Shown here: piece after piece, positions 43,798-55,228 of the stretch | How positions within the stretch are numbered: the first letter of the stretch is position 1 | How the letters are laid out: each line of letters starts with the position of its first letter | Source: Avena insularis | Lineage: Eukaryota; Streptophyta; Magnoliopsida; Poales; Poaceae | Reading direction: 5' to 3' | Assembly (NCBI GenBank): GCA_023614405.1 | Contig: CM042692.1 | Span: 117,917,503-117,981,502, forward strand | DNA: 64,000 nt | The notes under the pieces: generated by a model | What the model was told of the DNA's origin: nothing | The model's database searches: none | Seen by the model: the letters and a program-made list of their open reading frames with translations, nothing else | Made by a program: the position numbers and the translations under genes

Positions 43798-44308
43798 GGC
43801 TTATGTGCGGGAATATTTTGATCGAGGAAGAAAGAAGAACTACCACTTCAAAGAGAAGAAGAGGAGAACAGACGAGGGAGACAAAGCGGAACTGCAACTG
43901 CGAGGAGACGAGGAGACGAGGGAGAAGAAGCAGACCTGCCACTTCAAGTTTGGATCAACGGTTTTTTCGGAACTAGCGTGTGAACTAGCCATGCACTGCA
44001 TGAAAGTTTTGATTAAACAGACTGACATGTGGGACCAGCTAAAAAAGTCCGTGAAGTGCTACCGTGCATAGTGCACTAACAGGTGGCATGTTGGAAGGAG
44101 CATAGCCCTGTAACCCCTCTAAAGAGGAAGAGCGTCGCCAATGCGTCTTAAAAATAAACTGGCCTTAGGCGAATACACAGCTGTTCTGATTTGCACAAGA
44201 ACATTCAATTCCTCATTGGAGGACAGGGCAGCAGGAGCTGTGAGCTCTTACTTCGTCTTTCCCTTAATAAGTCATCAAATTTGGTGCTTTTCGATCCCCA
44301 TTCTGACT
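43798..44308. other. Upstream region of the F-box gene
   Basis: Purine-rich at 43820-43930 (GAAGAAGAGGAGAA-type), which produces charged plus-strand frames without domain character. It should contain the promoter of the minus-strand F-box gene. Confidence 0.4.
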
Positions 44309-44372
44309 GCGCGCATCCCAGGTTCAAGGGCTGGTGCCGCCCACCAACACATTATTGTGCAATTTTCCATGT
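44309..44372. repeat. Second copy of the 64-bp repeat
   Basis: Matches 42271-42334. It is followed by a C-rich stretch (44380-44520) with no clear gene, immediately before element D. Confidence 0.85.
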
Positions 44373-44587
44373 TTTGTCGCAACCAGCTCCGCTCCTCTGC
44401 TCCTGCCTCCGCCACTCCGTTCAGTCGTGCACCTCTCTCGTCGTCCCCTTGGGCCGTCGTCCTCCCGCCCTCCCCTCCCTGCCATCCCCTCACGTCCCCT
44501 CCCCTCCCCTACCTGCCATGTCTCCTTGCCGCCTTCCACCGCCCATGCGCGTCTGGAAACAAAAACCGAGAGTCGGCCGTTGGGTTA

Positions 44588-47500
44588 TGTAACATCCCAA
44601 ATCTTTAATCAATATTATCAAGATCCAAATCACCCAATTTAGGGTTAACAAAAACTTTTTATTATTAAAAACATTTATGAATGCATGTGTGTTTACATTA
44701 ATGTAGAATTGTTTGAAAATGCCATGTTTGTTTGTTCTAATGGTTGTAAAATGATTCAAATATGAATGCCACATCATCTAGATCATTCACAAACAAAATC
44801 CAAAGAAAAAGAAATCAAATAAGAATAAAAAGACCAAGTGGTCACTTTGGGCATTTTAATCCAATAGGCCACTTTGGGTGTTCCTAGAAGTCAATTTCAA
44901 ACAGAAACATTCTTAACTCTTTTCACCCCTTGCTAGTACAAGTAAAGATCTACCAAGGCCCATTTTAAAATCTTACAGAAACCTTTAGAAAGACAATCTA
45001 AATGACATTTGAAAATTGAATCCATTACATATGCATAGATCCCACTTTTGAAAAACCACTCAAATAAACTCCACTTGCAAATCCCAAGCAAACAAGCATA
45101 AGACCAAGTCACACACAAAAAATCTTTTCAAAATTCAAATTTGAATTCATGCGGCCATTGTGTCGAACACCTTGTGATCACCAAATAATCTGACTAACTA
45201 ATACTTTTGCTAATCAAAGATTTGTCTCCCATTTGACCCTCTCATCTCTCCTCTGTCCCCTCTAATCCTAACCCAGCCCTAGACAACACTCCCCCTGCAC
45301 CGCTGCGCCAGTACCGCACCGCCCAGAGATGGTCGCCGCCGGCCAACCATGCCCAATCCGGAGGAGACTACCCCACACTCTCCCACCGTGCCTAGGAGGT
45401 AGGCGTGATCATACTGCCGCCCACTATCCTTGCCAAGCACTGGACCACCCACAGAGTGTCGCGCTCTCCGCCTCTGCACCATGCACGGACCGCTCCAGTG
45501 CGCCGCCCCCGACAACCTCGCACAGACTCGGCCTTGCCCTCAGCTCGCACGCGTGCACTCGCCTTAACCCCAGCATGCCCCAGACATCCCCGCTCGCCGT
45601 TGTTTGACCCGCAGCCACCACACGCCGCGTCAAACATCGCCTCTGCCGCTTAGAGCACGAGTCGTGCCCGACCAATTTCCATCGCCCCTAGCAGCACATT
45701 TACGCCATAGCGGACCGCCAGGAGACCGCACATCGATCGCCGCTCACAGCCACGCCTCTAGCAGCCCGAACCCATGTCGCCACCGTCGCTTGGCCATGCC
45801 GTGTTGTCCTGTCGTCGAGCCTATAAAAGGAGGCCAACCCCAACCTCATTCTGCACACCACTCACCTCCCCTCTCCCCATGGATCCTTCCCCACTTCTCC
45901 CCGGAGCCAATCAAGCCCGCAGTCGCCAGAATTCCACCAGAGCTGGCCGCTACTGGAGGAGAAGGGCCCCGCTGATTGCGACCACCCCAGGAGCCGCCGC
46001 GACCATGCCTGGAACCGCCGTCGTCCACCAGTCCGATCGCCCCCATCGCCACGTCTAGCTGGAACCCTGGTAAGCCCCCACGTACCCCCTCCGAGCCGCT
46101 AGGGGTAAGTCTCACTGGCGACCTGTTCGCCGGGGACTACGCTCCTCAGCCGTTGATCCATCTTCTAATCGTAGCGCCCAAATTACCTCGTACCGTTTCG
46201 GGTTTTAAGTGCTGCTGACATGCAGGACCAGCCTGTCAATCGCCCTCTGCGCCACGGAGCGTTACTGGGCCAGCCCATTTAGTTTCCCACGCTAGCCCAC
46301 AAATTCAAATGGAGGTTTTTCTATTTAGACTTAAACTAGATTTTGTCCCCTTGTTTAAAAATCATTTTAGAGAGATCCACTTAACCAAAATGCATGATTC
46401 AAATTTTGTTAGAAAGATAATTAAAATATATATCCAAGCCTGTTGGATTTAAATCAATTGGAGTTAGAGATCACATATAGCAAAAATAACAAGACAGGGA
46501 CTTTTCTACATTCAAACATTTTTCAAAAATCAACCATAATAGCTTTTGAGTTGATTCCAACTCTCAAAAATCACATTTGACAATACCTATCTGAATATTT
46601 AATAATATTTAGGTTTGAATGCAGTGACTTTGGACTAGTACCAAAATAATGCTATATAGGCATTTTTAGCCCCTTTAAATCATTTAAATAATAAACTTAA
46701 ACTTATTGAAATGTGATCAAACATTTAAATCACATTCCCATGTATTAGAATATGTGGTGATGACATGTGTCCACATGATCCCATATTTTAATTGGAGAAT
46801 ATTAAATCTTAATTAATTTCAATGAGTAGAAATTACTTTTCTCAAATAAAATAAATGAAACTAATTCATTTAAATCTTGTGATGATTGTGATGATACTAG
46901 ATCATCAAGTGTGTGCCTTAGTGTTCTAAGTAGACTAGTTAAGTATTGTTTGGTGATTGTGTATCTCGTATGTATTTATAGACAATAGTACCGACCAAGT
47001 CTACGAGGAGGAGGAGTTCTACTCCGAGGAAGACGAAGAGAACTCCAATCACTCCACCAATCAAGGCAAGCCATCACAAGATGCAAGTTAACCTAAGCAA
47101 GATGCATTAGGCATGCTTGGTTACACATTTTGATTTATACCCATCCCAAGTTTTACTTACAAGTTTTACTTTTGCTTTACCAAAGTTTCTTTACTTCTAA
47201 TAATGCTTTGTGAGATTTTAGAAAGTAGTATAGATAGGATAAAGAGTATAAAACTTGGCATATACTAGATGTCATTCTATGGCATGAGATTGAGATTAGC
47301 ATACCACCTTAGTGAACACTCTTAACTAAGTGGTTAGAATTAAACTAAAAACTTGATCACTCTACATGGGAATACTTGGTGAAAATGCTTATGAAAACCT
47401 TGGAATGATGAGTCATTCTATTGAGATGTTTTGAGATGTGTTGAGAAACACAAATGGTTTATGAAGGTGAAAATCGTTGAGGCATGAGCCTTAGCTCTTT

Positions 47501-48474
47501 ATAAAAACTGGTGGTTGGGTTCGGATGCGATACTATTCCAATTTTATCGTACAACCACAATAACTGAATTGGGTAAGGCTTAGTTGGAAGTTTATATGCA
47601 TTAGTATGGGTTCCCTCACGGGAGAGGTTTGATCTGAGGCTACCTCTTGATGTTGTCCACCTATGCAGTGCCCAGGATTGCCAATGGCCATGGCTGGGAG
47701 GCCAAGCTCATAGGAGAGGTGCTTATACTAGAGTGTGTAAAGGAAAGGTTATGATTGATTATCCGCATACTAAGTATGATGATTCAGGGTTATCCCTGAC
47801 GGATCGAATTTTGTGGTGAAAGTGTACCACCTCTACAGAGTGTCAAACTATTCGAATAGCCGCGTCTGTGGTCATGGACAGTTGGAGTGGCCATACTGTT
47901 TAATCGTCAAATGTTTTCAAAATAACTTATGAAATGAATTGTGACATGACCTTACCACAATGGGTTGTGACTATGAAAACTAAGTTCCTACTTAGGTGAT
48001 TTAGAACTTTATTTTATCTTTCTTTGTTTCTGAACTCAGATTAGGTTTCAAACTTAACTTTGCAAATAAACTTAGAGTTTAGCATTCCTACTAGAACTAC
48101 CTTACTTGTTAGTTATAGTTTGCGAGTACTTAAAGAGTACTCATGGCTTTGTCCCTGGCTATTCCCGTGGCTAGACTATGAGGAGGATTATCCGGAAGAA
48201 AGACAGCAGGACGACTACGACAACTAGGATCATCTCCCATCATCAGCATTGCCTATAACACTAAAGATGGAGCCCACCTCTATGCTATTTATTCTGCTAC
48301 TTGTTTGTATTAAGACTGGATCATGAGATCCTCTATTTGTGTAAGACCTTATTATAGTTTGTAATGGATGATGTACTGTGATATCCAATCTGTTATGTCT
48401 CGCAAAAATGGTAATCCTAGGATTGCGATGTATGGCATAACAGGCATCTGGGATTAAAAATCCGGGTGTTAACA
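44588..48474 (+). repeat. 5' LTR of element D (3887 bp)
   Basis: Starts TGTAACATCCC and ends GGGTGTTAACA. The GC-rich block at 45280-46240 precedes an AT-rich half. TATA box TATAAAAG is at 45822-45829. ORFs in the GC-rich part occur on both strands with no conserved domain, and matching ones do not persist between the two LTRs, so they are not listed as genes. Confidence 0.95.
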
Positions 48475-48477
48475 AGT

Positions 48478-48490
48478 TGGTATCAGAGCC
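48478..48490 (+). other. Primer-binding site of element D (initiator Met tRNA)
   Basis: TGGTATCAGAGCC, three bases after the LTR. Confidence 0.95.
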
Positions 48491-48704
48491 ATTCTAACCA
48501 TAGGAGACCCTAGTTAGCATGGACGTCCGAACAAAAACTTAGTTTCAAAACCAAAAAGATGTGAGTATTTGTGAAAACCTATTTCCCCTCTTACCCTTGA
48601 GATTCTTTCAAAAAGATTCATGTTCCTCAAAAATTCTTACATTACTACATAAAATTTGACACACTTGATCACCTCACTAACTTACTCATCCTAAATCCTT
48701 ATAG

Positions 48705-49360
48705 ATGGAAGTTTGGTACTACAAGTTGGGCAACGAAGGCCAATTGATCTTCGAGAGGGATCTTCATGCACTGTGTGAGTACCTTGAGCACCCACATCCG
48801 GAATTCTTTGGAGCGCAACTCAAGGTTTTTCTTGGAGGAGATTTACAATGGCTAATAGTTGCTGATCTTCGAGGCAAGATGGAAGCCCCTATTTCCGAGA
48901 AGATTCAATTCACCGTGAGAGAGAGAACAACTAGCTAGATGGATTAGCTAGGGCTATGCATGAAGCTCTCGCCCGTATTTGCGGACATAACATCAACTTG
49001 ATCCAGGGAACTCGCTTTGCTCACTATGCAAGGCGTGATTCTATGGGAATGCCACTGGAGATGCCAAGTCACCCGGAGTTGAAGCGCCAAGTGGAGAACC
49101 TAGACTTCTTGTTGTATGATAGGCAGAAGGAATTGGCCAATGCTCGAGCCTACGCCAACCACAAACTTGCCATTGCCGCCCAAAAGGCCCAAACTTTCTC
49201 ACTGCTCGTCAAGGATCATCAGTCACTTCGCCGGCAACACGAGAAGAAGGATTGCACCATCGCTCGTCTTCGTACGAAGGTGGCCGACCTCGAGAAGACC
49301 ATCCAGGAGCAAGAAGCTCAGCTTGCAGCAAAAGAAGAAGAAGAAGGTGAAGAAATCTAG
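48705..49360 (+). pseudogene. orf0 of element D: extra ORF upstream of gag with a coiled-coil
   Basis: The ATG at 48705 (MEVWYYKLGNEGQLIF) opens a frame that breaks at 48936. The sequence continues in another frame from 48956 to a TAG at 49358. The first part is a compact, possibly folded domain (QLKVFLGGDLQWLIVADL). The second part, from about 49078, is a long charged helix with heptad-like spacing (LKRQVENLDFLLYDRQKELA ... VADLEKTIQEQEAQLAAK) and ends in a Glu-rich tail. It is separate from gag, which starts at 49724. I recall an orf0 described before gag in the rice elements RIRE3/RIRE8, and this looks like its Pooid counterpart. The homologous start codon region is conserved in element E. 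The function is unknown. Confidence 0.65.
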
Positions 49361-49723
49361 GGGATATTCACTCATACCTCAGAGATGACAATGACTATCT
49401 GGAGGATCATGCCATGGACTTCTACACCGACGATGATGACTCTGACTTCATCAATGATGAGTAGATGCACTAGAGCACTATCGTAGGAGTGAGAAGTATT
49501 GGTCCCATTATATCTTAGCTTATAGAATGGTTCTCAAAACCATTTGTTTTTCCTTTCATGTTGTGGTGTGTGTGTTTGTACCATGTGCTTTGATTGAATG
49601 AATGAATGAATGAGAAGAAGCTAGTTTTCAAAACCTGAGTTCAAACTCAAACTTTAGCTTTGAAAACAAAACCATGAACCTTAGAACTTTCCCTCTTACC
49701 CCATTATATATCTCAATCTTCAG
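49361..49723 (+). other. Element D spacer between orf0 and gag
   Basis: The first part (to about 49465) is acidic in the frame after orf0 and may be its original C-terminus (Asp-rich: DDDSDFINDE). The rest is non-coding, with GAATGAATGAATGAATGAG near 49595. Confidence 0.45.
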
Positions 49724-50710
49724 ATGACTCATGGAAACCAAGGAGGGAGCAGCTCATCATAGGACCCAATGCTGCCGATTCTGCAGATGCTAGTTTCGGA
49801 CCACGAAGCTAGTAGAGCAGAGCGCCAAGCCAATCTAGCCCCCCTACAACAGATCACCCAGATGGGCCACAATAACCAAGGCCATGTTAATTAGGATTAT
49901 CAGGGATCCAAACTCAAAAACTTCCAGAATACCAATCCCCCTATCTTTAGCAAGTCTGAAGACCCGTTGGATGTTGATGATTGGTTACAGACCATGGAAA
50001 ATAACCTAGAAGTCGCAGGAGTGGATGCCAACGAGAAAGTTCTGTTTGCCACCCACTATCTGGCAGGAGATGCAAGGGCCTGGTGGAACAGCACTCGTAC
50101 AATGAACCACGGTTAAGTGATGACGTGGGAAGCTTTCAAGGTCAAGTTCAGTCGCACCTATGTGCCTCACGGTTTAGTCACTAGAATGAGAGATGAATTC
50201 AGAGAACTAAAGCAAGGCAGAATGACTGCAGTGGAGTACTGTGACAGATTTTTGTCCCTTGCCAGGTATGCACCTGATGAGATCAACACTGAAGCCAAGA
50301 AGAAGGAGAGATTCCTGAACGGACTGCACGATGAGATGTAGACGGTGCTAGTCAACATCTGTTTTGATGATCTCGAAGAGCTAGTCAACTCTACCATCCA
50401 GATGGAAGGGAAGATCAACCAAGCGAATGACAAGCGCAAACGTCGGATGATGCATTAAGCTGGGTCCCACAATACCCAGAAGTATCGCCCCAACCCGTCT
50501 GCAGGATATGCCCCGCGAAACAATAGACCCCCAATGTCTCGTCCAAGCTACCCCAACCGCAGCGGAGGAAATGTGAAGACCAGAGGAAACAACAACAACC
50601 ACCCCGGCAACTCAAACAACTTCAACCGTGCACCACCCGAGTCCAACAACAACAATACTGCCCCAAGGACCGGAAGCAATGCCATGCCTGTTGCAACCAA
50701 AGACAAGTCT
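49724..50710 (+). pseudogene. Element D gag
   Basis: The ATG at 49724 is in frame with the whole gag. The core runs from about 49935 (FSKSEDPLDVDDWLQTMENN, EKVLFATHYLAGDARAWW) through TWEAFKVKFSRTYVP and RMRDEFRELKQGRMTAVEYC. The C-terminal part is Asn/Pro-rich. In-frame stops lie at 49760, about 49892, 50114, 50339, 50456 and 50711, most fitting C-to-T or G-to-A changes of CAA/CAG/TGG/CGA codons. Gag would package the element RNA; this copy cannot be translated through. Confidence 0.82.
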
Positions 50711-51162
50711 TAGATTACTTGTTTTGAGTGTGGAGTGAAGGGTCACTACTCCAATGAGTGTCCCAAAAAGATTGCCACCACTGCCAATGTGAATGCCCCA
50801 TCTCAGCAGCAGCGCCGTGTTTATCCCGGAAGAAGATTCGCCCCAGGGAACTCTCTCAACCGCAACGGCCGTCTATTCCACATGAACGCCGAAGAAGCCC
50901 AAGAAGCGCCAGATGTCGTGCTGGGTATGTTTTCTGTTAACTCAGTATTAGCAAGAGTGTTGTTTGATTCTGGAGCATCTCACTCGTTTGTTACCGAAGA
51001 ATTTGCATGCACTAGTAAGATTCATCCAACCAACTTGAAGCATGTTATGATAGTTTAAATACCTGGTTCAACCACCAAAGCTAGAAAAATTTGCAAGGCT
51101 GTGCCTATCAGAATACATGGGATAGATTTTTATACCAATCTAATAGTACTTGAAACCAAAGG
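50711..51162 (+). pseudogene. Element D zinc knuckle and aspartic protease
   Basis: It continues in the gag frame. The CCHC knuckle CFECGVKGHYSNEC lies at about 50720-50762. The protease active site reads RVLFDSGASHSFV at about 50955-50993 (DSGA). A TAA at 51056 and a frameshift near 51163 break the frame before the reverse transcriptase. The knuckle binds RNA; the protease would mature the polyprotein. Confidence 0.82.
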
Positions 51163-52739
51163 TTGGAAGTAGTACTAGGAATGGATTGGATGTCGAAACA
51201 TAAATGATTGATCGACTGTGCCAAGAAAGCCATCACCATGACCAGTAGCTCTAGAGTATCAGTAGAGCATATATTTGAGACCTTGCCCCAAAAATTCAAA
51301 TGCAGCAAGAGTCTAGCCCTACCCACCATAGACCAAGTTAGAGTAGTCTGTGAATACCCCGATGTATTCCTAGATGAATTGCTCGATATGCCCCACGATC
51401 GGGATATCGAGTTCATTATTGAACTAATTCCTGGAAGTGGACCCATCGCTCAGAAACCCTATAGCATGAACCCCTCAGAGTTAGTGGAGTTGAAGAAGCA
51501 ACTTGATGCTATGCTGGAGAAAGGCTTGATTCAACCAAGCGCATCACCATGGAGATCGCTCGTTCTGTTTGTCGACAAGAAAGATGGAGGAAACCGTTTG
51601 TGCACAGATTACCGAACGCTGAATGATGCCACCATCAAGAACAAGTACCCACTACCCAAGATAGAGGATCTGTTTGATCAGTTGACTGGTGCCAGAGTGT
51701 TCTCTAAGATTGATCTTAGGACTGGTTATCATCAACTTAAGATCCGTGCAACGGATATTCCAAAGACCGCCTTTACCACCAGATATGGATTGTATGAGTA
51801 TACGGTCATGTCTTTTGGATTAACCAATGCCCCCGCTTATTTCATGAATCTCATGAATAAGATCTTTATGAACTTTCTGGATATTTTGTCGTTGTGTTTA
51901 TCGATGATATTCTTATCTACTCCAAGTCAGAAGAAGACCATGAGAAACATCTGAGAATCATCCTTGAAACCCTTAGAGAACATCAGTTGTATGCCAAGCT
52001 CAGCAAATGTGAGTTCTGGCTGAAAGAAGTAGGATGCCTCGGACATATTGTGTCTGCCGGAGGATTCGCTGTTGATCCCGCCAAGATCAAAGATGTTGAA
52101 GAATGGGAAGCCCCAACCACTCAAACCCAAGTTCGTGCATTTCTCGGATTAGCGGGATATTACCGCAAGTTCGTAGAAGCATTTTTGAGCATCGCAAGAC
52201 CGATGACCCAATTGTTGAAGAAGGACAAGAAGTTTGAATGGACCGACAAATGTGAAGCAAGTTTCCAAGAGCTCAAGAAGATATTGTTTGTAGCCCCAAT
52301 ATTGATTATGCCAGATATCAAGAAGCCGTTTGACGTGTATTGTGATGCATCCAAGATTGGTCTCGAATGTGTGTTGATGCAAGAAGGTAAAGTCATAGCA
52401 TATATGTCCAGACAACTGAAGCAACATGAGCAAAACTACCCCACCCATGATCTTGAGTTAGCAGCTGTCGTTTTAGCCTTGAAGACATGGCGTCATTACC
52501 TTATGGGTAATCGTTGTGAGATTTATTCATATCACAAGAGCTTGAAGTATATTTTCACTCAAAAGGAGCTGAATATGAGGCAAAGGAGATGGATAGAGTT
52601 AATCAAGGATTATGACCTTGACATTCACTATCACCCCGGCAAAGCCAATGTGGTAGTGGATGCTCTTAGCAGATTGCCATGTAGGTTAAACACCATGATC
52701 AAAGAGAACCAGCCAAGTTTGCATGAAGAGTTGGAGTAG
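51163..52739 (+). pseudogene. Element D reverse transcriptase and RNase H
   Basis: From about 51163 the frame reads LGMDWMSKHK, then a TGA and a short linker, then the reverse transcriptase. Motifs are [44 protein letters not shown] and [13 protein letters not shown] one-base indel near 51880-51886 separates the first three from the FIDD motif. RNase H follows ([16 protein letters not shown] with the first Asp, [13 protein letters not shown] with the Glu). The third catalytic position reads YSYHKSLKY where YTDHKSLKY is usual, an Asp-to-Tyr change that would disable RNase H. The frame ends at a TAG at 52737. Confidence 0.88.
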
Positions 52740-54242
52740 TTTAGAACTGAACTAGTTAGCAAAGGATTTTTAGCTAGCATTGAACTTGAACCCACTTTGA
52801 TTTGCCAAACCAAGGAAGCCCAGAAGGGAAATGCAAGTATCGGCAGAATCAAGCATCGTATTGGTACAGGAAAGGTACCTAGATTTACCAAAGACGAAGA
52901 AGGAGTTCTATGGTACAAAGGACATATCTGTGTGCCAGCATATTCGGAGCTGAAGCAAGTTATCATGCAAGAAGCTCATGATACTCTTTATTCTATCCAC
53001 CCCGGAGGAACGAAGATCTATCAAGATTTGACGGAGAAATTTTGGTGGCACAAGATGAAGAGAGAAATCAGAAGCTACATCACCAGGTGTGATATCTGTC
53101 AAAGAGTCAAAGTGGAACATCAGAGACACGCAGGACTGTTGCAACCATTGCAGATTCTGGAATGGAAATGGGATTCCATCGGAATGGACTTTATCACCGG
53201 TTTGCCTACTTCTAGTAGGGGAAATGACTCTATCTGGGTCATCATTGATAGACTGTCCAAGGTAACCCATTTTATACCTGTCAAGACAACCTACCAGAGC
53301 TCGAAGCTAGCAGAGTTGTACATTTCCATAATTGTTAGTTTGCATGGAACCCCCAAGACCATAGTGTTGGATCGAGGAACCCAATTTACCTCAAGATTTT
53401 GGCAGAAAGTCCAAGAAGGATTGGGAACCAAGTTAAATTTCAGCACAGCTTATAACCCGCAAACCGATGGACAGACTAAAAAAGTCAACCAAATCTTAGA
53501 AGATATGTTGAGAGCTTTTGTGTTAGAGTATGGATCAAAATGGGAAGATTGTCTGCCTTTCGCAGAATTCTCATACAACAACAGTTATCAAGCCAGTTTG
53601 CAAATGGCCCCATTTGAGTTCTTATATGGAAGAAAGTGCCGTACCCCTTTGAATTGGTTGCAAGTAGGAGAGAGTCAGATTTTCGAACCCGGCATCCTAT
53701 GAGAAGCCGAAGAGAAGGTTCACAAAGTCCGTGAGCACCTCAAGACCGCCCAATCCAGACAAAAGAGTTATGCTGACAAGAGACGTAGAGACCTGACTTT
53801 GAATGTCGGAGATTTTGTGTATCTCAAGGTTTCACCATTGAAGGGAACTCAATGTTTTAGTCTGAAAGGAAAGTTAGCCCCTAGATATATCGGACCCTTC
53901 AAGATTCAGAATCATCGAGGAGAAGTATCGTATCATCTGGAACTGCCAGAAGAGATGTCAGCCATCCATAATATGTTCCATATATTGTTACTTCGCAAAT
54001 GCTTAGAAGTGCCGGAGAAGACCGAAGTTTTCAAGAACATCGATCATCGAGCTGTCGATATCAACAAGGATCTGACGTATCGTGAAGTGCCCATTCGTAT
54101 CTTGGAAGAAGCCTTCAGAACCACTAGGACCCGGAGTATCAAATTTCTCAAGATCCAATGGAGCAACCACTCCGAAGAACAAGCTACTTGGGAGCGAGAA
54201 GATTACATTAGGACCGAGTTTCCAGATCTCGTTAGTTCCTAG
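52740..54242 (+). pseudogene. Element D integrase with C-terminal chromodomain
   Basis: It is in the same frame as RNase H, after one stop. The zinc domain has SIHPGGTKIYQDL and CDICQRVK. The core has WDSIGMDFITGLP (first Asp) and TIVLDRGTQFTS (second Asp). The third catalytic residue is lost: the sequence is DGQTKKVNQ where QTE(R/K)VNQ is expected (Glu to Lys, one G-to-A change). A TGA at 53700 precedes the GPY/F region (GKLAPRYIGPFKI). The last 50 residues (IRILEEAFRTTRTR ... IQWSNHSEEQATWERE) form a chromodomain, which in this clade is thought to steer integration toward heterochromatin marks. The natural stop is at 54240. Confidence 0.88.
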
Positions 54243-54273
54243 TTTTTCTTAAATATCGGGATGAGATTTTTTT

Positions 54274-54285
54274 AAGGGGGGAAGG
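54274..54285 (+). other. Polypurine tract of element D
   Basis: AAGGGGGGAAGG, two bases before the 3' LTR. Confidence 0.9.
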
Positions 54286-54287
54286 TT

Positions 54288-55228
54288 TGTAACATCCCAA
54301 ATCTTTAATCAATGTTATCAAGATCCAGATCACCCAATTTAGGGTTAGAAAACCTTTTTATTATTAAAAACATTTATGAATGCATGTGTGTTTGCATTAA
54401 TATAAATTTGTTTGAAAATGCCATGTTTGTTTATTCTAATTGTTGTAAAATGATTCAAAGATGAATGCCACATCATCTAGATAATTCACAAACAAAATAC
54501 AAAGAAAAAGAAATCAAATAAAAATAAAAATACCAAATGGTCACTTTGGCCATTTTAATCCACTAGGCCACTTTGGGTGTTCCTAGAAGTCAATTTCAAA
54601 TAGAAACATTCTCAACTCTTTTCACCCCTTGCTAGTACAAGTAAAGATCTACCAAGGACCATTTTAAAATCTTACAGAAACCTTTAGCAAGACAATTTAA
54701 ATCACATTTGAAAATTGAATCCATTACATATGCATAGATCCCACTTTTTCAAAAACCACTCAAATAAACTCCACTTGCAAATCCCAATCAAACGAAGACT
54801 ACCAAGCATAAGACCAAGTCACACACCAAAAATCTTTTCAAAATTAAAATTTGAATTTCATGCGGCCATTGTGTCAAACACCTTGTGATCACCAAATAAT
54901 CTCCCTAACTAATATTGTTGCTAATCAAAGCTTTGTCCGCCATTTGACCCTCTCATCTCTCCTCTGTCCCCTCTTATCCTAACCCAGCACCAGACAACAC
55001 TCCCCCTACGCCGCTGCGCCAGTACCACGCCGCCCAGAGATGGTCGCCGCCGGCCAACCATTGCCAAGCTGTAGGAGACCACCCCGCACTCTCCCACCGT
55101 GCCTAGGAGGTAGGTGTGATCACACTGCCGCCCACTGTCCCTCCCCCGAGCCTTGCCAAGCACTGGACCACCCACAGATCGTCGCGCTCTCCGCCTCTGC
55201 GCCATGCACAGACCACTCCAGTTCACCG
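54288..55228 (+). repeat. 3' LTR of element D, left part
   Basis: Matches 44588-45503 of the 5' LTR closely and is interrupted at 55228 (CCAGTTCACCG|) by the solo LTR. Confidence 0.94.
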
